Source: a virus. From it: a stretch of DNA of 20,131 bases. Below are positions 1 to 5,844 of this stretch, one piece after another. The DNA is taken from IMG/VR virus record IMGVR_UViG_3300032117_000193, positions 1-20,131 of that record; one strand, given 5' to 3'. The notes under the pieces were generated by a model. It was not told the origin of the DNA. It made no database searches and worked only from the letters and a program-made list of their open reading frames with translations. The position numbers and the translations under genes were made by a program. The stretch's first letter is position 1. Every line of letters begins with the position of its first letter.

Positions 1-1
1 C

Positions 2-835
2 ACAGCCAACCTAGTGCTGAATCGCAATGTTATTCTAGCCACAGGTAAGACATTTGGTCTACAGGATCAATTGAGCCCTTTCACAACCAGTACACTATCA
101 GTTATTGGTGGTATATTAACAGTGAGCAATGCCGCTGGCCTACAAGCAGGTCAGATCAAGATCAACAACAACACTATTGAATCTACCGCTGGTGGTACAG
201 ACATTCAAATTGGTTTAACAACATCCACAGCCAACCTAGTGCTGAATCGCAATGTAGTATTAGCCCCTGGCAAGACATTTGGCTTGATTGATACTGTGCT
301 GGGCACAACAGCCACTATGGCTGTTAGCAACGGTGTGTTGACCATCAACGGTGCTAACCAACTACAGGTTGGACAGTTAAAGTTTATTGATAACACAATT
401 GAATCAATAACTAGTAGCACAAACATACAAATTGGTTATACAGGCGACACTGGCAACATTACACTTAACCGTAATACAGTACTTGCTACTGGCAAAAGTC
501 TTACAATCAATGGCAACTTCTTACACAATGGTTTAGATGTCGAACAGCCTAACTATGTTACTATCTCTTCGGCAGGTACATATACTGCTAGTACACTAAC
601 TTCGATCAACATATTACTTTATACTGCCGGGTCTGTAAATGTCACCTGGACTATGCCACCTAACCCTATAGACGGACAGGTATGTAAATGGACTAATGCT
701 AGTACACAAACTAGTGTGTTTTTCATCAGCCCCGGAGTAACATTAGTTCCGGCAATATCGGGTCCGTTCAACGCTGGCACGAAGTTCCAATATATCTACC
801 GTTTAGCAGATAACAAGTGGTACGCTTGCCCATAA
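2..835 (+). CDS. Tail-fibre-like repeat protein (5'-truncated by window edge)
   Basis: The reading frame is open from base 2, so the gene begins upstream of the window; a GTG at base 14 is only an internal valine. The visible part is built from near-identical units of about 75 residues, each running TANLVLNRNV, a GKTFGL turn, a variable loop, then GQ(I/L)K, NTIES and IQIG. Two full units and the start of a third are seen, then a unique C-terminal domain from about residue 175 to the end. Thr, Asn, Gly and Ser are abundant and cysteine is nearly absent, as in beta-rich shafts of phage fibres. It probably forms an elongated trimeric virion fibre. It is followed by another fibre gene after 26 bases, with a late-promoter box overlapping its stop codon. 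Exact family not recognised. Confidence 0.75.
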   Translation, partial: TANLVLNRNVILATGKTFGLQDQLSPFTTSTLSVIGGILTVSNAAGLQAGQIKINNNTIESTAGGTDIQIGLTTSTANLVLNRNVVLAPGKTFGLIDTVLGTTATMAVSNGVLTINGANQLQVGQLKFIDNTIESITSSTNIQIGYTGDTGNITLNRNTVLATGKSLTINGNFLHNGLDVEQPNYVTISSAGTYTASTLTSINILLYTAGSVNVTWTMPPNPIDGQVCKWTNASTQTSVFFISPGVTLVPAISGPFNAGTKFQYIYRLADNKWYACP

Positions 836-841
836 TAAATA
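834..841 (+). promoter_or_regulatory. Candidate T4-type late promoter (AATAAATA)
   Basis: AATAAATA overlaps the stop codon of the upstream fibre gene and lies 20 bases before the ATG at 862. It differs by one base from the T4 late consensus TATAAATA. The same motif recurs before many genes in this window. Confidence 0.45.
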
Positions 842-861
842 CGCTAAAGGACAATAATAAT

Positions 862-2052
862 ATGGCACTAAGTTTTCCATCAAACCCAACGCAAAATCAG
901 GTTTATCAGGCACCAAACGGTGTTTCTTACGTTTGGAACGGATCATACTGGGCTGCAGAATCTAGTGGTGGCGGATCAGGTGGCGGCGGATCAGGTAGCA
1001 GTGGTGGCGGAGCAAGCGTTATTTTTTCTAATGGATATACCGTTACAAATACCGCTACTAGTATTAACTTTGTAGGTGACATAGTTACAGCAACAGTTAC
1101 AGGAACTAATGTAATTGTTAATTTTACAGATATTGTTGCTTCTAATAACAGTTTAGGGATGGTCGAAGTAGGAGCAGGTTTAACTATTGATCCTAAAGGC
1201 ACCTTATCTATAGCAAATTATAACTGGACTGCCGGGACTGCGGTTCTCGATAGTACACAAACAGCAGTTACATACTGGACTCCAAACGGAGCACAGTTTA
1301 ATATAGATGCTGTAATTCAGCCAGTTGGTAATGGTGCTAATTTAGCATCTACTAACGGTAACAAACGTGGTCAATATGCTACAGATTGGCAAAAAGTTAT
1401 AACTTCTCCTACACAGGTAGCAAGTGGCAATTATTCTGTAATAGGTGGCGGATCTCTTAATTCAGCAACCAATGTACATTCAGTAGTTGTTGGCGGTAAT
1501 AAAAATTTAGCAGATGCTCAATGGTCAACAGTACTAGGTGGTGTAAGTGGAAGCACTAGAGGTATAACTGGTGCTACAATTATTAGTGGTGCGGCAACTA
1601 ACGGTGCTAGAGCGAATCCAGGTCAGGTACAAGCAGGTGTTTATTTGTTATCAGCAGAAACATATGACAATAGTATTGTTACATTAACCACTGACGGAAC
1701 AAATTCTGTATCAACATCTAATCAAGTATCGTTACCAGATAATAGTGCTTACCATTTTAAAGGCACAGTTATTGCCAAAGAATATCAAGCGTATAGAGGT
1801 CAAGTTTGGGCATGGTCATTTGAAGGTGCTATCCGTAGAGATGTAGGATCAACAACTACAGATTTTTCACCAAGTGCTATTGCTCCGATCGTGACTCAAA
1901 TTACAAACAATTCAACAAGCACAGGTTGGGCAATATCTTTGAACATTAACAATGCTTTAGGTAGTCTAACAGTACAAGCGCAAGGACAATCAAGTAAACA
2001 TATTCGTTGGGCATGTAGAATTGATACAGTTGAAGTAACGGATGTAAGTTAA
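862..2052 (+). CDS. Tail fibre / adhesin with Gly-Ser linker
   Basis: The start is set at the ATG at 862, preceded by AAAGGA at 846-851; the frame is open further upstream but that part overlaps the previous gene and lacks a ribosome site. The 396-aa product has a short N-terminal module (residues 1-32, FPSNPT..QVYQAPNGVSYVWNG) of a kind common on T4-like aquatic phage fibres. A flexible linker at 34-51 is almost pure Gly and Ser. Around 187-230 are repeats of the form ASGNYSVIGGG, HSVVVGG and WSTVLGG, resembling YadA/haemagglutinin-type left-handed beta-roll repeats. A compact C-terminal domain ends in a tryptophan-containing strand near residue 385. Probable role: receptor binding or distal fibre. 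The family assignment rests on repeat style only. Confidence 0.75.
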   Translation: MALSFPSNPTQNQVYQAPNGVSYVWNGSYWAAESSGGGSGGGGSGSSGGGASVIFSNGYTVTNTATSINFVGDIVTATVTGTNVIVNFTDIVASNNSLGMVEVGAGLTIDPKGTLSIANYNWTAGTAVLDSTQTAVTYWTPNGAQFNIDAVIQPVGNGANLASTNGNKRGQYATDWQKVITSPTQVASGNYSVIGGGSLNSATNVHSVVVGGNKNLADAQWSTVLGGVSGSTRGITGATIISGAATNGARANPGQVQAGVYLLSAETYDNSIVTLTTDGTNSVSTSNQVSLPDNSAYHFKGTVIAKEYQAYRGQVWAWSFEGAIRRDVGSTTTDFSPSAIAPIVTQITNNSTSTGWAISLNINNALGSLTVQAQGQSSKHIRWACRIDTVEVTDVS

Positions 2053-2053
2053 T

Positions 2054-2464
2054 ATGTCAATGGAATTTTTAAAAAGTCTTCGCAAAGCACCGATAAATGA
2101 AAGTTTTGAAGGAGCCTTAATGGCTCGTCTTGAACAGGCAGTTGGTAAAATTAATGAATCTCATGATCCCCAAGATCATGTAGCGTTTGATATTCCTTTA
2201 CTAATTCGTATATTTGAATTAGTACGTGAAGGTGCTAAAACAGATGTTGATGTTCATGATATTACAGAACGCATTTTATCTATTAAAAACAAAGGTGTTC
2301 TAACAATGGATGATTATGCTCATATAGCAGGTCCAATTACAAAAGGTGAAGTTCCTGATCACGATATGGACGAAGCGGATGATATTGAACACGGTTATCC
2401 AATGATGCCAAAAGAAGATTTTAATATTAATAATTTAAAGGCTTTAGCCGGTATCTATAAATAA
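2054..2464 (+). CDS. Small late phage protein with INE-S prohead-protease-like sites
   Basis: 136 aa, starting one base after the stop of the fibre gene; a second ATG two codons later (2060) is an equally possible start. I do not recognise the family. The N-terminus is basic (MEFLKSLRKAP) and is followed by INES at 14-17, with a second INES at 33-36. Both fit the (I/L)-x-E|(S/A/G) cleavage pattern of the T4 prohead protease gp21. The rest is acidic and probably helical, with a DHDMDEADD stretch near residues 103-111. It could be a head-core or internal protein, or a conserved structural accessory. The stop codon region contains the late promoter that drives the nuclease gene. Confidence 0.7.
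   Translation: MSMEFLKSLRKAPINESFEGALMARLEQAVGKINESHDPQDHVAFDIPLLIRIFELVREGAKTDVDVHDITERILSIKNKGVLTMDDYAHIAGPITKGEVPDHDMDEADDIEHGYPMMPKEDFNINNLKALAGIYK
2456..2463 (+). promoter_or_regulatory. T4-type late promoter, exact TATAAATA
   Basis: A perfect TATAAATA overlaps the stop codon of the preceding gene and lies 30 bases before the ATG of the exported nuclease, with AAAGGAG in between. This matches the sigma-gp55 late promoter consensus of T4-like phages and implies late expression of the nuclease. Confidence 0.65.
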
Positions 2465-2493
2465 TAGCACTTAACTCAAAGGAGTACTACTTA

Positions 2494-3318
2494 ATGAAGA
2501 AATATCTTTTAGGCTTGGTTTTAGCCTTAGTTGCTGTCAGCAGTTTCGCATGGACACAACGTCAACCATTCCCCGTACAACAATGTCAAGTACATGCCCC
2601 ATACGGATTTCCACAAACACAACGTCAACTACAACCAATTTGCCAACAGGCATATCTAGTTGGTTACGATGCGGCCGCAAAGTTACCTAATTATGTTATG
2701 TATGAATTGCTACCACAAAACGCATTAGGTTGTGTAGCACGTACAAACGCATTTGCTCCAAATCAATTTGTTCCTAATGGTGCTACTCCTAAAGATTACG
2801 CCGCAACAGGTTACGACAAAGGGCACATGGCTCCGGACGGAGACCTATCATGGGATCCACAAGTTGAATATGAATCATTCCTAATGACCAACATGAGCCC
2901 ACAAGCAGGTTCATTGAATCGTGGTATTTGGAAACTACTAGAAACTAGTGTACGTGGTTGGGCAGTACAACGCAACCAATCATACACAGTTATCGCAGGT
3001 GGTGTATACGGTCCTGGCGATAAAACAATCGGTGCTGGAGTAGTTGTTCCGCACGGTTTCTACAAGATTGTTATCAACAATGCCACTAAAGAAATCGCAG
3101 GTTGGGGATTCCCACACACAGCACCATATCCAAACTTGGGTAATGATCTAACTAAATTCCGTGTTCCTGTTGCTACTATCGAGCAAGACGCTGGTATCAA
3201 GTTTGCTTTCCCAGCAGGTGCTGTAGAACTACAACCAGGCAAAGAATGGCCAGTTGATTTTGGAAAATTAACTCAAATGAAACGCCAAAAATGCGGAGCG
3301 AATGCTTCGGACGATTGA
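2494..3318 (+). CDS. Exported DNA/RNA non-specific endonuclease (NucA/Serratia nuclease family)
   Basis: 274 aa, ATG at 2494 behind a strong AAAGGAG at 2478-2484. Residues 1-19 form a classic Sec signal peptide: KK, a hydrophobic core rich in Leu/Val/Ala, and an SFA cleavage site. The mature part carries the beta-beta-alpha-Me nuclease signature: DKGHMAP at 108-114 with catalytic His111, then MTNMSPQ and LNRGIW with Asn142 as the likely Mg ligand, and Glu150. The spacings His-Asn (31) and Asn-Glu (8) closely match Serratia nuclease (30 and 8). The usual DRGH arginine is replaced by Lys109. Four cysteines (31, 50, 80, 267) could form disulphides outside the cytoplasm. Such enzymes cut DNA and RNA without sequence preference. 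A late promoter precedes it, so it acts late, probably in the periplasm or outside the cell. Confidence 0.92.
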   Translation: MKKYLLGLVLALVAVSSFAWTQRQPFPVQQCQVHAPYGFPQTQRQLQPICQQAYLVGYDAAAKLPNYVMYELLPQNALGCVARTNAFAPNQFVPNGATPKDYAATGYDKGHMAPDGDLSWDPQVEYESFLMTNMSPQAGSLNRGIWKLLETSVRGWAVQRNQSYTVIAGGVYGPGDKTIGAGVVVPHGFYKIVINNATKEIAGWGFPHTAPYPNLGNDLTKFRVPVATIEQDAGIKFAFPAGAVELQPGKEWPVDFGKLTQMKRQKCGANASDD

Positions 3319-3342
3319 CCAAAATAGTAAAAAGGATTGTTT

Positions 3343-3690
3343 ATGAAAACACTTAGAGATTACATCAACTTAATAGAATCAAACGAGCAAGGTGTGGCGG
3401 AAGGCTCCGGGCAATTGACCGATAAAGAAATCTTAGAAATAGGAACTAAATGGGCTAAGGAGCCAGGATGGTACGAGTTTGAAAGAAATGATTTTGTAAG
3501 GTGTGTTAAAGAAATGTTGGGAGACTTGCCCGATAAAGAAATCTTAGAAATAGGAACTAAATGGGCTAAGGAGCCAGGATGGTACGAGTTTGAAAGAAAT
3601 GATTTTGTGGCGTGTGTTAGAGATATAGAATCTAAATTAGCAAGACCGAGGCAAGGTGTGGCGGAAGGTAAAAGAAGAGATGGAAAATGA
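3343..3690 (+). CDS. Small late protein with T4-IP-like N-terminus and a duplicated 37-residue module
   Basis: 115 aa. The ATG at 3343 is preferred because AAAAGGA lies at 3330-3336. The N-terminus MKTLRDYINLIES resembles the capsid-targeting sequence of T4 internal proteins (MKTYQEFIAE). Two GVAEG motifs (17-21 and 105-109) bracket the body. Between them are two almost identical 37-residue units (25-61 and 62-98), each with DKEILEIGTKWAKEPGWYEF and a C-terminal FVxCV helix. The C-terminus is a basic tail. The duplication is nearly perfect in DNA, so it is recent. No enzyme motif is visible. A packaged internal protein cut at LIE-S and GVAE-G is my inference; otherwise the gene is a hypothetical phage protein. 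Confidence 0.7.
   Translation: MKTLRDYINLIESNEQGVAEGSGQLTDKEILEIGTKWAKEPGWYEFERNDFVRCVKEMLGDLPDKEILEIGTKWAKEPGWYEFERNDFVACVRDIESKLARPRQGVAEGKRRDGK
3387..3668 (+). repeat. Identical 18-bp direct repeats encoding QGVAEG
   Basis: GCAAGGTGTGGCGGAAGG occurs at 3387-3404 and again at 3651-3668, in the same reading frame, flanking the duplicated module. The peptide QGVAEG recurs exactly. Identity at all codon positions suggests recent copying of the segment rather than protein-level convergence. Confidence 0.85.
3419..3608 (+). repeat. 111-bp tandem duplication inside the coding sequence
   Basis: Bases 3419-3497 and 3530-3608 are identical over 79 bp at a period of 111 bp (37 codons). Similarity extends a little further at both ends (TTG-CC before; the GTGTGTTA stretch after). 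The period is a multiple of three, so the frame is kept. Confidence 0.92.
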
Positions 3691-3763
3691 TCCTAATGAC
3701 TATCCGATCTATCCTGAAGACGATAGGTCGGATAGGCCGCGAAATCCTTTCAGCCCTGTATGA
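3680..3763 (+). CDS. Possible 27-aa ORF overlapping the end of the duplicated-module gene
   Basis: An ATG at 3680 opens a 27-codon frame (MENDPNDYPIYPEDDRSD...) that overlaps the preceding gene by 11 bases. It is rich in Pro, Asp and Arg and is preceded only by a weak AAGAAGAG. It could be a real micro-gene, or the +1-frame remnant of a longer C-terminus of the upstream gene. No homologue is recognised. Confidence 0.25.
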   Translation: MENDPNDYPIYPEDDRSDRPRNPFSPV

Positions 3764-3804
3764 TGGATTAGCAAGATTAGGTTGTGGAATGGCTGGTATA
3801 TATT

Positions 3805-4086
3805 ATGAAGGCTAGAGAATTTATTTTTGAAACAATGAAACCTGAACATGTTTCAGGTAAAGAACGTTCTGGTGCTGTTGAAGCATTAGAAAAAGAATTG
3901 TTGTCTGCCAAAGAAAATGGCACTAAAATGAATTATGATAATATTGATTCTATGATGCAGAAAATTTGTAAGAAGTATAATCTTACAGGACAAAAACTTC
4001 ATGATGAATTTGTCAAAAAACACAATCTAATTCCTGACAATTGGATTAAAAAACAAGTAGAAGAATCTGCAGCATGGCAAAAATAA
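3805..4086 (+). CDS. Candidate packaged internal head protein with capsid-targeting N-terminus
   Basis: 93 aa from the ATG at 3805; a GTG at 3784 in frame would add seven unconvincing residues. The N-terminus MKAREFIFETM closely parallels the T4 internal-protein leader MKTYQEFIAEA, with a likely prohead-protease site after Glu9 (I-F-E|T). The rest is lysine-rich and probably all helical (residues 17-90), with a pattern like KICKKYNLTGQKLHDEF that could be a small DNA- or protein-binding bundle. Its size and basic character fit the T4 IP family (about 75-190 aa). Function beyond this is unknown. It is the last plus-strand gene before the convergent terminator. The ribosome site is weak (GGCTGG). 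Confidence 0.7.
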   Translation: MKAREFIFETMKPEHVSGKERSGAVEALEKELLSAKENGTKMNYDNIDSMMQKICKKYNLTGQKLHDEFVKKHNLIPDNWIKKQVEESAAWQK

Positions 4087-4247
4087 TCCAGTATCAGAAC
4101 AAGAATATGTTTCCACTTCCTTAAAAGAAGGTAAGCGGAGACTACAAAACCCTTACCTTAGGGCACGTTAGTCGTCACGGTTATAGGCGTCCGCGCAATT
4201 GAACTGCTCCGCGTAGTGAGCGCCAGATAAAGTAACTGGCATCAAAC
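4087..4247 (+). other. Structured, relatively GC-rich non-coding stretch (3' UTR or small RNA)
   Basis: No ORF fits here. Three possible stem-loops can be read by eye: AAGGTAAG 4128-4135 with CTTACCTT 4152-4159 (8 bp, 16-nt loop); GGCG..CGCG 4186-4195 with CGCG..CGCC 4210-4224; and GCCAG 4222-4226 with CTGGC 4236-4240, which competes with the second. They lie directly upstream of an intrinsic terminator, so the region could be a terminated small RNA or a stabilising 3' UTR. No tRNA T-loop or CCA end is present. Confidence 0.4.
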
Positions 4248-4273
4248 GAAAGCCCACTGTTACGTGGGCTTTC
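4248..4273. terminator. Terminator between convergent gene blocks
   Basis: GAAAGCCCAC (4248-4257) pairs perfectly with GTGGGCTTTC (4264-4273) around a six-base loop. It sits between plus-strand genes ending at 4086 and minus-strand genes ending at 4303. The U-tract is poor on both strands, although the stem ends supply A/T runs, so it may work in both directions. Confidence 0.75.
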
Positions 4274-4302
4274 TGGCTTTATAATGCGCTATGCGCTGTC
4301 TA

Positions 4303-4569
4303 TTATTTTTTGGTGCCGCTATTTACAAAGGCGTACATTTTCTCTGCGGCTTCTATAATCTTATCCAATCCTGGAACTTCTGGCATAGCAACTGTGCTAA
4401 TAATTTGTCCAGTCTTTTCGTCACGCTTAGATGACAATTCCCATCCGGCAAACTTAGCAGAGTACTCACCTTGGACAGCATCCTTAGCAAGTGCTAGAAT
4501 GTCAGCACGGATTTCGTAGCCGTTTTTATTAAATTTAACTTCTGGTAGTTTTGGAGTATCGAAAGACAT
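4303..4569 (-). CDS. Conserved-type phage protein, function unknown (88 aa)
   Basis: The start ATG (4567-4569) lies one base after the stop of the next upstream gene on this strand, so the two are probably translated together. The protein begins with VKFNKNGYEIRADILALAKD, followed by a GWELSSKRDEKTGQIISTVAMPEVPG strand-turn-strand and a C-terminal helix. The NGYEIR..L.LAK pattern looks like small proteins found in many T4-like phages, but I cannot attach a function. Pairing with the phasin-like gene suggests the two products work together. The convergent terminator follows 30 bases after its stop. Confidence 0.75.
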   Translation of the reverse strand: MSFDTPKLPEVKFNKNGYEIRADILALAKDAVQGEYSAKFAGWELSSKRDEKTGQIISTVAMPEVPGLDKIIEAAEKMYAFVNSGTKK

Positions 4570-4570
4570 A

Positions 4571-4780
4571 TTAGACTCCTTTCTTTGCGTAGAATACTTC
4601 AGAAGCGTTCTTAACGAATGCTTGAGCGATATCTAGTGAAGATTGAACTGAACCTTTGGCAAACTTAGTTTGTGCATCAACTAGTTTGATAAGATCTGCT
4701 TGGAATTTTTCGTCCTTGATGAATGTAGTAACGAAAGTCTTTTTGCTATCTTGAATAGCATCGATAATTTGATTAAACAT
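4571..4780 (-). CDS. Phasin-like small helical protein
   Basis: 69 aa from the ATG at 4778-4780, which has AGGAG eight to nine bases upstream; the longer frame to 4819 lacks a ribosome site and is rejected. The protein is entirely helical with heptad-like hydrophobics: FNQIIDAIQDSKK near the start, then DAQTKFAKGSVQSS and a LDIAQAFVKNA helix. The Q-x-x-F-A-K...AQAF pattern resembles bacterial phasins, which coat polyhydroxyalkanoate granules, but at 69 aa it is shorter than typical phasins (about 110-190 aa). It could instead be a generic amphipathic phage protein. A late-type promoter box lies upstream at 4834-4841. Confidence 0.6.
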   Translation of the reverse strand: MFNQIIDAIQDSKKTFVTTFIKDEKFQADLIKLVDAQTKFAKGSVQSSLDIAQAFVKNASEVFYAKKGV

Positions 4781-4812
4781 ATTAATTCTCCTGTGTGTTA
4801 ATGTTTGTGTGT

Positions 4813-4841
4813 ACAGCACTAATGCTGTCTACTTATTTATT
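4813..4841 (-). promoter_or_regulatory. Late-promoter-like box and small hairpin upstream of the phasin-like gene
   Basis: On the minus strand AATAAATA (4841 down to 4834) is followed by a perfect 6-bp stem ACAGCA/TGCTGT with a four-base loop (4828-4813), then AGGAG and the ATG at 4780. The hairpin may protect the 5' end of a transcript started here. The box lies just past the stop of the acetyltransferase gene, as the plus-strand boxes do for their upstream genes. Confidence 0.35.
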
Positions 4842-4850
4842 ATATAGAGT

Positions 4851-5405
4851 TTAATTAAGTATAGCAAGCGGTCTAGTGAAACGCTTCCCCAAATAGTCGA
4901 TGACTGCTAGGTTACTGTCTGCTACTTCTTCTATATAGGTTGTAGGTGTTGCGTGAGGTAATACTATATTTGCTAGAGTTTCCCCTAGTTCACTTTCCAT
5001 TGTAATACCGTATTTGGTACATAGGTGTTTGATTCTACTATTAGTACTCAAGCACACCATAAACCCTTTAAGTATGCCATGTGTACGGCAGTATTGTATA
5101 CAACGTTTCATTAGTTTATTACCCATGCCCTGTCCCTGATACTCTTTGAGAACAGAGAATGCCAGTTCCATTTCACCTTCTAAGGCAATATGCCCAATGG
5201 CAACAAACTCTAGTTGGTCATTCTCTATAGCAAAGAGAACATGCCGATCAGGATTGGCTTCAAAGCCATCGCAAAGGGTGTCAATAATTGTGTCACTGAG
5301 TGGGCTAGCAAACCTAAGGACCTTAGAATCGGCATCCAAGGACTTAAGATGCGTACGGTATTTGCCATATTCATGTGGCAATACACGGCGAACTGTTGTA
5401 AGCAT
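4851..5405 (-). CDS. GNAT-family N-acetyltransferase
   Basis: 184 aa, ATG at 5403-5405, three bases after the stop of the upstream 32-aa gene, so probably translationally coupled. The acetyl-CoA binding motif A is clear: a strand ELAFSV (80-85), then LKEYQGQGMGNKLMKRCIQYCR with Q90-G-Q-G-M-G95 matching Q/R-x-x-G-x-G/A. A second strand FMVCLS (115-120) and TNSRIKHLCTKYGI fit motif B. The N-terminus holds the acceptor side. Substrate cannot be told from sequence; GNATs modify small molecules, protein N-termini or lysines, or tRNA. Because the gene stands in a minus-strand accessory island under its own promoter, modification of a host target or detoxification is possible, but this is inference. 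Confidence 0.88.
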   Translation of the reverse strand: MLTTVRRVLPHEYGKYRTHLKSLDADSKVLRFASPLSDTIIDTLCDGFEANPDRHVLFAIENDQLEFVAIGHIALEGEMELAFSVLKEYQGQGMGNKLMKRCIQYCRTHGILKGFMVCLSTNSRIKHLCTKYGITMESELGETLANIVLPHATPTTYIEEVADSNLAVIDYLGKRFTRPLAILN

Positions 5406-5408
5406 GTC

Positions 5409-5507
5409 TTAATACCAAAATCCTTGATTTTGTTGAAGACGCACCTTAGCGGCTTCCATACGTGCTTCGACAACAGCGTTAATGAATTTTTTAAAAAATT
5501 GTTTCAT
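5409..5507 (-). CDS. Very small basic protein (32 aa)
   Basis: ATG at 5505-5507, directly after the stop of the 55-aa gene, with GAGAGGA eight bases upstream (inside that gene). The product starts MKQFFKKFINAVVEARMEAAK and ends NQGFWY: one amphipathic basic helix with an aromatic tail. Tight spacing on both sides and a good ribosome site argue that it is translated. It looks like small bacterial proteins of unknown function more than phage structural proteins. No function proposed. Confidence 0.65.
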   Translation of the reverse strand: MKQFFKKFINAVVEARMEAAKVRLQQNQGFWY

Positions 5508-5675
5508 TTAAAGTCCTCTCATCCAAATTAAGTTGCCCTTGGCTTGGTCATAAACCTTGGCCCAGTGTTCAACTTCGGCTGTGGATTGTGGACGTTTGCT
5601 TTCGATAAATGCTTCTAATCCGCTTTGTGAGCGTGGTTCGAAAAATTTGATAATTTTCTTTAATATTTGTGTCAT
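5508..5675 (-). CDS. Small protein (55 aa), first gene of the minus-strand island
   Basis: ATG at 5673-5675 with AAAGGAG seven bases upstream (5683-5689). The protein begins with a basic hydrophobic helix (MTQILKKIIKFFEPR), continues with LEAFIESKRPQSTAEVEHW, and ends in WMRGL. The LEAFI..K...T.AEVE pattern is reminiscent of short bacterial DUF proteins of the DUF3563 type, but this is only an impression. Its stop codon abuts the start of the 32-aa gene. Both small proteins share a K-K-(F/I) amphipathic start that might bind membranes. It is the promoter-proximal gene of the island. Confidence 0.7.
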   Translation of the reverse strand: MTQILKKIIKFFEPRSQSGLEAFIESKRPQSTAEVEHWAKVYDQAKGNLIWMRGL

Positions 5676-5750
5676 TTTGTGACTCCTTTAATGTGTATAT
5701 CTGTAAAATTAAGTAGTTACCACTAATGGTTTCTACTGAGTATTTAGTAC

Positions 5751-5779
5751 ATTATATACTGCGGTCGCACAAAACACAA
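5751..5779 (-). promoter_or_regulatory. Sigma70-type promoter for the minus-strand island
   Basis: On the minus strand TTGTGT (5779-5774) and a perfect TATAAT (5756-5751) are 17 bp apart. The start would lie about 70 bases before the ATG of the 55-aa gene. The perfect -10 and ideal spacing offset the moderate -35. Confidence 0.55.
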
Positions 5780-5788
5780 TGTTTTATT

Positions 5789-5818
5789 TTGCCAGAAAGT
5801 GTGTTACACTCGTAATGT
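5789..5818 (+). promoter_or_regulatory. Weak divergent promoter candidate for the 99-aa gene
   Basis: TGTTACACT (5802-5810) could act as an extended -10, and TTGCCA (5789-5794) with TAATGT (5813-5818) is an 18-bp-spaced alternative. Neither is strong. The 169-base gap 5676-5844 holds no ORF and must contain signals for the plus-strand gene at 5845. Confidence 0.3.
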
Positions 5819-5844
5819 AACTAAATATTCAAAAAGGAATACCT

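Noticed and set aside
972-1014. Gly-Ser linker suggesting an engineered or vector sequence
   Set aside because: Natural phage fibres contain such linkers, codons are mixed, and nothing else looks like a vector.
4160-4247. Possible tRNA in the GC-rich intergenic stretch
   Set aside because: No cloverleaf, T-loop or 3' CCA could be folded; the stems seen are simple or competing hairpins.
5225-5473. 82-codon minus-strand frame overlapping the acetyltransferase and 32-aa genes
   Set aside because: The acetyltransferase frame has a clear GNAT motif and the 32-aa gene has a good ribosome site; this frame has neither.
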